Source: Dermanyssus gallinae (Eukaryota; Arthropoda; Arachnida; Mesostigmata; Dermanyssidae). Taken from it: a stretch of DNA of 64,000 nt. The notes beneath the pieces were generated by a model. That model was not told the origin of the DNA and searched no databases. It saw only the letters and a list, made by a program, of their open reading frames with translations. Below are positions 58,301 through 64,000 of the stretch, piece by piece. Location of the stretch: NCBI GenBank assembly GCA_003439945.1, contig QVRM01006033.1, forward strand, positions 390,001 through 454,000, read 5' to 3'. The translations under genes and the position numbers were made by a program. Position 1 is the stretch's first letter; every line of letters starts with the position of its first letter.

Positions 58301-59485
58301 TAGGTAGGGTAGCAGATCGCACCTAGATCAACAAGGCTTTTGCAAAAACACTACGCGTGGCTGAGTTGCTTCAATTGTATAAGGAACGTTCGGGACGTCC
58401 GGCTTGACACGGCTTACCCATATCTCATAGTTGAAATAGCCATAATGTGGCATGGCGTGATAGTTGGCGGTCAAGCTCAAGCATGTATCAACTTGCAGGT
58501 CTTGTTAGGTCTTAAGTAGACAAACTTAAGCTTTGCAAGCACTCAAATCAATAAAATAGCCGTAGCAGTATTTTACTTGGCCTTTAAAATGTTAGAGCAA
58601 CCGGTAACTAACGGTGAACTAAAAAATCTAGTTTCACGGATACACGGGATTGTTTTGTAGCGTAGGTTGAAAAAAAATCGTGAATAGACGACTTCTATTT
58701 TATGAAAGGAGGAGGCACGATAGACCTTTTGTCGTATAGAGGGAAGAGAAGAAGTGTTAAAGGATAGACTGGGGTACAAATTCCTGTAGATGCACAAAAC
58801 TATTTCTGAGCCTTGTAAAACGCTGCAGCTTGGCATCCAACTATACCACACTGAGCCGAACTTTAGCGTTTGACATAATTTGACTTGCCTTCTAGAAAGG
58901 ACTAGTAAGAAGGGACATGTGCAACAAATGTATGGTTCTCGATTGCTGCAAATACGTCTAAATGCTCATGGCAAACATTTACATGGATTTCAAGTCGCCG
59001 CCAGAAACCTAAACTCGAAATAACTAAATGAACTTAATAAACGCAAGCCATAAAATGCCTATAAAATTAGCGCGCAAAGCATAGCTAAGTAAAAACATTT
59101 ATAACTGCGGGAGGTTGCTCTCAAGCAAAGACCTTCTTGCGCTTGACGAGAGTTAAACCAAAAAAGCTAAATTATAGCACGAAAATCTTTCTCTTCGGTA
59201 CTCGCGCATGCGTCAATAGTACGTACACTATGAAATCCCTACCGCATTTGGTAGCAAAACGCTCTGCACCAAAGTACTGGAGGTTCCTCTTGCGCGGCGG
59301 AGTCCAATTGAGTTCTTTAATCAGGCATCTGAACACCCCCAGGAAGATAACGTGAGTTCACTGTTGTTCATAACTCTAAGTGATCTTCTATGAAACCTAT
59401 GAAAAAAGAGTAGCATCGTACTGTGATGACCCTGCTCTATGCAGAGAATCCTGTTATCTATAGCCGAATTCGAACATACAAAAAA
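58300..59485. other. No recognisable gene
   Basis: Short frames only. It may contain retroelement remains continuing into the duplication, but no motif is secure. Confidence 0.4.
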
Positions 59486-60325
59486 CCCTACGTTACCTAA
59501 TTAAGTCGTACTTTTTGCCTAACGGTTTCACAGTAAACGTTTCCCAAACCAAGGCTGTAAAATTTCGACACGGTGGACGACTTGCACTCGGAATCAAAAG
59601 TGCGTGGGAACACTTCATAGCTGCACAGCCCTGGCAGTGCGAAAATTGATTACGATTAATAAGGAGGATATTCTGAACGGATGGCAATGAGCCGTTTTTT
59701 TAGAACCCGACGGCATAACTCCGAAAAACACCAAATGCTTAATGAAGAAATGTCTCGCAATTTTATTTTCGATTAAATTGTCGTAGACCCACCGCTGAAA
59801 GAGAGGCGGCTTCTAAATAATTAAACGTAGGCATATGAAGATGGAAATGTTCCATAGCTCGAAATCTGCGCATACAGATGTTGCTTGACGTATACAACGC
59901 ATTTAGCAGTGCATGGAGGAAGGTCGTTCTGAAGGCGATAGAGCAGCGTAGCTTTTGTGAAACCCGGAAACGATTCCCAAAGAAAACGTGGCGCACTATT
60001 TTACTTTCTTTGATGATAACGTCTTCTCTTAGCGGGACTAAGTACCTAGTACAGAAAGATGATACAAAACATAGCCATATAAAAACGGCAGGCTGAATGG
60101 GCCAAAACGGAAAGAGAAGCACCAGGGATGTGAACAAAGTCAGTAATCCCAGACCTCATGGAGTGGTACAGATGCAACCATGCAAAGGCTACTGCTTACC
60201 CATGCTTTTATTGGCCAGGGTGCCTTTAGACCCATGTGAAGGAGATTGGGAATGCTTAGGCGGGCACGTGTGTTTTGTGTAGCATCAGAGCTCTCCAGAA
60301 GATAAGGCTTGTCTTTAATGATAGA

Positions 60326-60601
60326 CCATTCTCCATCCCTTACGGGCTCGGGACTAACCGTGAGGCGTAGCTTCAATGCACCGAGGGCCGGATATGTTGA
60401 GATATCTACTTTTTTCGGGCCGACCCTTAACCAACATTTAGCGCTTACGGAATTGCTTTTGCATTGCTTTGTAAAACGAACCCATAATTATAAATGTGGA
60501 ACGGCAGGAATGCGAAATAGTGTAAGGCGCACGCGAATGCATTACGCCACTGGGCTGGACAGGCTGAGGTATCTAGGGTTTCCCCAATAGTTCATGCGGC
60601 A
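60326..60601 (-). mobile_element. SINE family A copy (5' truncated) interrupted by SINE B
   Basis: Tail-side sequence (CTTACGGGCTCGGGACTAAC, ATGCACCGAGGGCCGGATAT) lies at 60326-60408. The remainder (TATCTAGGGTTTCCCC, then CATGCGGCAACG) lies at 60570-60601. The tRNA head is missing. Confidence 0.8.
60409..60564 (-). mobile_element. SINE family B copy nested in SINE A
   Basis: Flanked by TGAGATATCTA (60398-60408) and TGAGGTATCTA (60565-60575), an 11-bp target duplication of SINE A sequence. The B box is largely lost (GGAACGGCAGGAATGCG region). Confidence 0.85.
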
Positions 60602-60659
60602 ACGTGGTCAGAAGACGAGAGACCGAATTCTTAGTAAAGAGAGATTGAAATGTATTCCA

Positions 60660-62034
60660 CGTTACCTAATTAAGTCGTACTTTTTGCCTAACGGTTTCAC
60701 AGTAAACGTTTCCCAAACCAAGGCTGTAAAATTTCGACACGGTGGACGACTTGCACACACGCATAAGTTATCTCTCTAAGAAGAGCTGTAAAAAACTTTT
60801 GCTACCTTGGTATTGCCCTCCCTATCCGGGGTATAATTTTTTGAGCACACGGAACTCTGCAGAAAAGCATTAGACGCCGGGCTAGAGCACAAAATCCCGC
60901 ACAGCTTTTTATCAAAGCGTGCACGAGGCTTTTCTGTTCGAAAGTGCCATCAATAGCTAGTTGCGGAATCAAAAGTGCGTGGGAACACTTCATAGCTGCA
61001 CAGCCCTGGCAGTGCGAAAATTGATTACGATTAATAAGGAGGATATTCTGAACGGATGGCAATGAGCCGTTTTTTTAGAACCCGACGGCATAACTCCGAA
61101 AAACACCAAATGCTTAATGAAGAAATGTCTCGCAATTTTATTTTCGATTAAATTGTCGTAGACCCACCGCTGAAAGAGAGGCGGCTTCTAAATAATTAAA
61201 CGTAGGCATATGAAGATGGAAATGTTCCATAGCTCGAAATCTGCGCATACAGATGTTGCTTGACGTATACAACGCATTTAGCAGTGCATGGAGGAAGGTC
61301 GTTCTGAAGGCGATAGAGCAGCATAGCTTTTGTGAAACCCGGAAACGATTCCCAAAGAAAACGTGGCGCACTATTTTACTTTCTTTGATGATAACGTCTT
61401 CTCTTAGCGGGACTAAGTACCTAGTACAGAAAGATGATACAAAACATAGCCATATAAAAACCGCAGGCTGAATGGGCCAAAACGGAAAGAGAAGCACCAG
61501 GGATGTGAACAAAGTCAGTAATCCCAGACCTCATGGAGTGGTACAGATGCAACCATGCAAAGGCTACTGCTTACCCATGCTTTTATTGGCCAGGGTGCCT
61601 TTAGACCCATGTGAAGGAGATTGGGAATGCTTAGGCGGGCACGTGTGTTTTGTGTAACATCAGAGCTCTCCAGAAGATAAGGCTTGTCTTTAATGATAGA
61701 CCATTCTCCATCCCTTACGGGCTCGGGACTAACCGTGAGGCGTATCTTCAATGCACCGAGGGCCGGATATGTTGAGATATCTACTTTTTTCGGGCCGACC
61801 CTTAACCAACATTTAGCGCTTACGGAATTGCTTTTGCATTGCTTTGTAAAACGGACCCATAATTATAAATGTGGAACGGCAGGAATGCGAAATAGTGTAA
61901 GGCGCACGCGAATGCATTACGCCACTGGGCTGGACAGGCTGAGGTATCTAGGGTTTCCCCAATAGTTCATGCGGCAACGTGGTCAGAAGACGAGAGACCG
62001 AATTCTTAGTAAAGAGAAATTGAAATGTATTCCA
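60660..62034 (+). repeat. Tandem duplication, copy 2 (complete, 1375 bp)
   Basis: It carries the same content as copy 1 plus the extra segment 60757-60962, which continues the LINE-like frame (LAHTHKLSL and beyond). Copy-specific differences are few, so the duplication is recent. The join is at ATTCCACGTTACC near 60655-60663. Confidence 0.93.
61784..61939 (-). mobile_element. SINE family B copy nested in SINE A (duplicate)
   Basis: It is the exact counterpart of 60409-60564 at offset 1375, including the flanking TGAGATATCTA/TGAGGTATCTA pair. It was copied with the segment, not inserted independently. Confidence 0.88.
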
Positions 62035-62039
62035 TGTGC

Positions 62040-63170
62040 TGATTTTACGGACGTCGTTATGAGGGGATAGAAGAATATAGATGAAAAAGAGGCATGAGCA
62101 CATGATAGGCCGCCAGCAGGCTAAAAATGGAAAGAGAGGCAAGCATTTCCTCATGTACATTAAACTTATACCGTAGATGTCCTGCTTATAGAGTTTGGAG
62201 ATCACCAGGTTTTCAAAGGGGATGAGAGCCCCACGCTATGCAGACCACCGGAGGTAAGCAGGTTTGTTTCTGGCTCTGTAAAAAAGTTTGCTCAATTCAT
62301 TCATAACTCTGTAATTCTTAAAGATTTTCACGATCACTCAATTGGCTCATAAGTCTGTAACTCTAACACATTCCCGAAACTCTGTTACTCTATTACATTG
62401 TTATGATTTGAGCTATTGGACGCTTCTACATATAGCGTAGTAGTATTAAACAAGAAGTGAGCCTTGGGGGACTCTTGGCGAAGGAGTCTCGGTCTAGAGT
62501 TTAATTATAAATGCCTAGCTCTAGAAATAAGCACCACATTTTGGAGTGATTCTTGGCAGTAGTCCTATGCCTATCATCTTCGTTAGTAGTACCTAACTCG
62601 TTTCATTATATCATAATAATTTTGTTAATTGCTCTCAAACAAAGCATCTTCGTCAAGATCATTTGTAGTATAATATCATATGACAGGCAGTTCGTTACTG
62701 CCGTCTTAAGAAACAAGAATATGTAGGGGCCTCCCCCCAAGCACTCGACTAACTGGTACTCATCGCAATTTTGCGACAAGTGCACTCAGAGTACCCCTCG
62801 CGAAATTTGATTATAGAGGTGACTCAAAACACGCAGGTGGAGTACAACGCCTTTTTGATATGCCAGGTCTAGTCGTAAACAGCCTCAAAATGTTGAGCAC
62901 TAGTAGTACTAATCGCATGACCCGGACAGGTCATGCAAATACTGAGCATCAGCACTCTAGAACATTGTAGAAGATTGTTTCTGCATAGCGACCGCTATCG
63001 GAGCCAAATGTTGCCCGCCTTAAGAGCTAAAAAGACTGGATTGTAAGCGCACAGTGGCTCACATAGGGCAACAAATGACTTTTGGGAGGTAGGAAGAGTA
63101 GCGGAAATAGAATCACGTGGATAGGGTGACAGGAAGGGTTACGCATATAGCTACTAGTCCTCTACAAATA
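62040..63170. other. No recognisable gene
   Basis: Unique sequence and short frames. No motif I can assign. Confidence 0.5.
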
Positions 63171-63179
63171 AGGATCTAA

Positions 63180-63560
63180 ATACTAGAGGTGTTTCTGGAT
63201 GAGATTGGCCAAAGCATGAGGGCGCAGGAAACATGAGGAAAAGTGATAACAGGTGACTCCAACGCAGCGAGTGCAATACAGGGAAGTCGGACAAAGGCGG
63301 CATGAGACCTTCCAGAGGTAGGCCGTTGGAAGACCTCTAATGACAGTATACTGAGGAAATACATCTGATAACACTAAACTAAGAAAATACATCTGATGAC
63401 ACTAAACTGAGGAAAAACACCGAACTTCAGGCGAGATGCACCGCCTGGTTACCAAGGTGTCCAACGAACACGGCCTGCAAAAAGGTTGCACCACGGACAA
63501 AATACTGGTAAACCTACGAAATGCGAAAGGTTAGGAAGGCATCTATTTGACTGAACCGAA
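63180..63560 (+). pseudogene. Non-LTR retrotransposon endonuclease relic
   Basis: Plus-strand KVITGDSNAASAIQGSRTKA (about 63240-63300) matches the GDFNA...WGS...RG motif of APE-type LINE endonucleases, with Phe replaced by Ser and Trp by Gln. A stop follows directly. A small direct repeat (GAAAATACATCTGATGACAC type) sits at 63350-63412. The remainder is unreadable. Confidence 0.5.
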
Positions 63561-63628
63561 CGTACACAAGTGCTCAACTAGATAGTCGAGGTTGGAATAG
63601 AACGGCTCAGGAGGACTATCGCAAAGTG

Positions 63629-63870
63629 GTGGCATGGTCTAGGGAACTAGAGCGCTAGTCATGGTTGTCATCTCCCAGGGTGTCGCCGGTTTGATCCCTG
63701 CTGTTGATCGAATTTTCTTTGAGCGGTGCTCATTGAGAATAGATGATAAATCATACCACTAAGAGTCAGCGGCCATGCTGCCACAAGGACTGCTGGGGAA
63801 ACCCTAGGTATCTAAACACGGCCCTCGGTGCCTTGAGTATATGTCTCAGGATGAATTCCAAGACCTAAGA
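63629..63870 (+). mobile_element. SINE family A copy
   Basis: The head GTGGCATGGTCTAGGGAACT, B box GGTTTGATCCC, body GAGCGGTGCTCATTGAGAAT and CATGCTGCCACAAGGACTG identify it. The 3' end fades near 63870 without the usual A-rich tail. Confidence 0.88.
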
Positions 63871-64000
63871 ATGCCCTTTCACAGTTTAGCTTCTGCAAGA
63901 ATAAGTCGGCTCCGCATGCGCTGGCAAAGATCCTGCGAAGGGCGTACGAGAACACCACGTGCTCCCGCAAGACTTTGTTCTACTTTTGCCTTCAGACACT

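Larger units (their letters stand above)
59488..60659 (+). repeat. Tandem duplication, copy 1 (with about 206-bp deletion)
   Basis: The start CGTTACCTAATTAAGTCGTA recurs at 60659. Positions 59590-60659 match 60965-62034 at a constant offset of 1375 with only a few substitutions (for example AGCGTAGC against AGCATAGC). The 206 bp at about 60757-60962 are missing here. The unit includes a LINE-like stretch NGFTVNVSQTKAVKFRHGGR (about 59513-59572) that resembles the segment after a LINE RT active site, plus a nested SINE pair. Confidence 0.93.

Noticed and set aside
59763..60137. 124-codon minus frame present twice (also 61138-61512)
   Set aside because: Its recurrence comes from the 1375-bp tandem duplication, not from selection. 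It resembles no family, and the plus strand of the same unit carries LINE-like sequence.

Overview
This is eukaryotic, animal-type DNA, most likely from an arthropod. The reasons are Tc3-like (Tc1/mariner) elements, several R1/Jockey/I-type non-LTR retrotransposon relics, tRNA-derived SINEs with RNA polymerase III A and B boxes, and very dense simple repeats, mainly (TA)n and (CAA/CAG)n or (TTG)n. A parasitiform mite or tick would fit, but that is a guess. I found no operons, no CRISPR array, no functional-looking tRNA or rRNA gene, and no convincing host protein-coding exon. The long apparent reading frames across the trinucleotide arrays are translated repeats, not genes.

The only long undamaged reading frames are two 331-codon Tc3-like transposases (3104-4099 and 13141-14136, both minus). 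Each sits in a complete element with about 200-bp terminal inverted repeats, paired internal 19-bp dyad motifs and flanking TA. Both frames have lost catalytic residues, by different substitutions. The DD34E glutamate position is Gly in one copy and Lys in the other, and the second copy has also lost the first Asp.

Layout. 0-2.4 kb: CAA repeats, two opposed SINE-A copies and a (TA)n array. 2.5-6.5 kb: non-LTR relics split by Tc3-like copy 1. 6.8-9.0 kb: CAA/CAG array, two SINE-B copies and a TTG-rich minisatellite. 9.2-12.8 kb: decayed retroelements, a tRNA-like SINE head, a long hairpin and a broken second-family Tc1/mariner transposase. 12.9-14.5 kb: Tc3-like copy 2, inserted in a (TA)n tract. 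14.6-17.8 kb: two non-LTR pseudogenes on opposite strands. 17.8-28 kb: SINE-A copies among microsatellites and GC-richer islets. 27.9-33.5 kb: three more non-LTR relics. 33.5-37.5 kb: a giant TTG array, a palindromic TA locus and a CAA/CAG array. 37.7-43.4 kb: SINE-B with clear target-site duplication, SINE-D heads and a TA-loop hairpin. 43.8-46 kb: a non-LTR element with two nested insertions. 48.2-50.5 kb: a SINE-A copy whose 3' half plus flank is tandemly amplified five times. 50.6-51.6 kb: ORF1/endonuclease part of another non-LTR element. 53.9-54.9 kb: two minisatellites. 55-57.1 kb: CAA arrays and a long TA tract. 58-63.9 kb: SINE-B, a recent 1.4-kb tandem duplication containing a SINE inside a SINE, an endonuclease relic and a terminal SINE-A.

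The window is best read as an intergenic or intronic transposon graveyard. Nothing here adds up to an obvious new multi-gene system. The most notable items are the catalytically dead but frame-preserved transposases and the SINE-derived satellite in the making.
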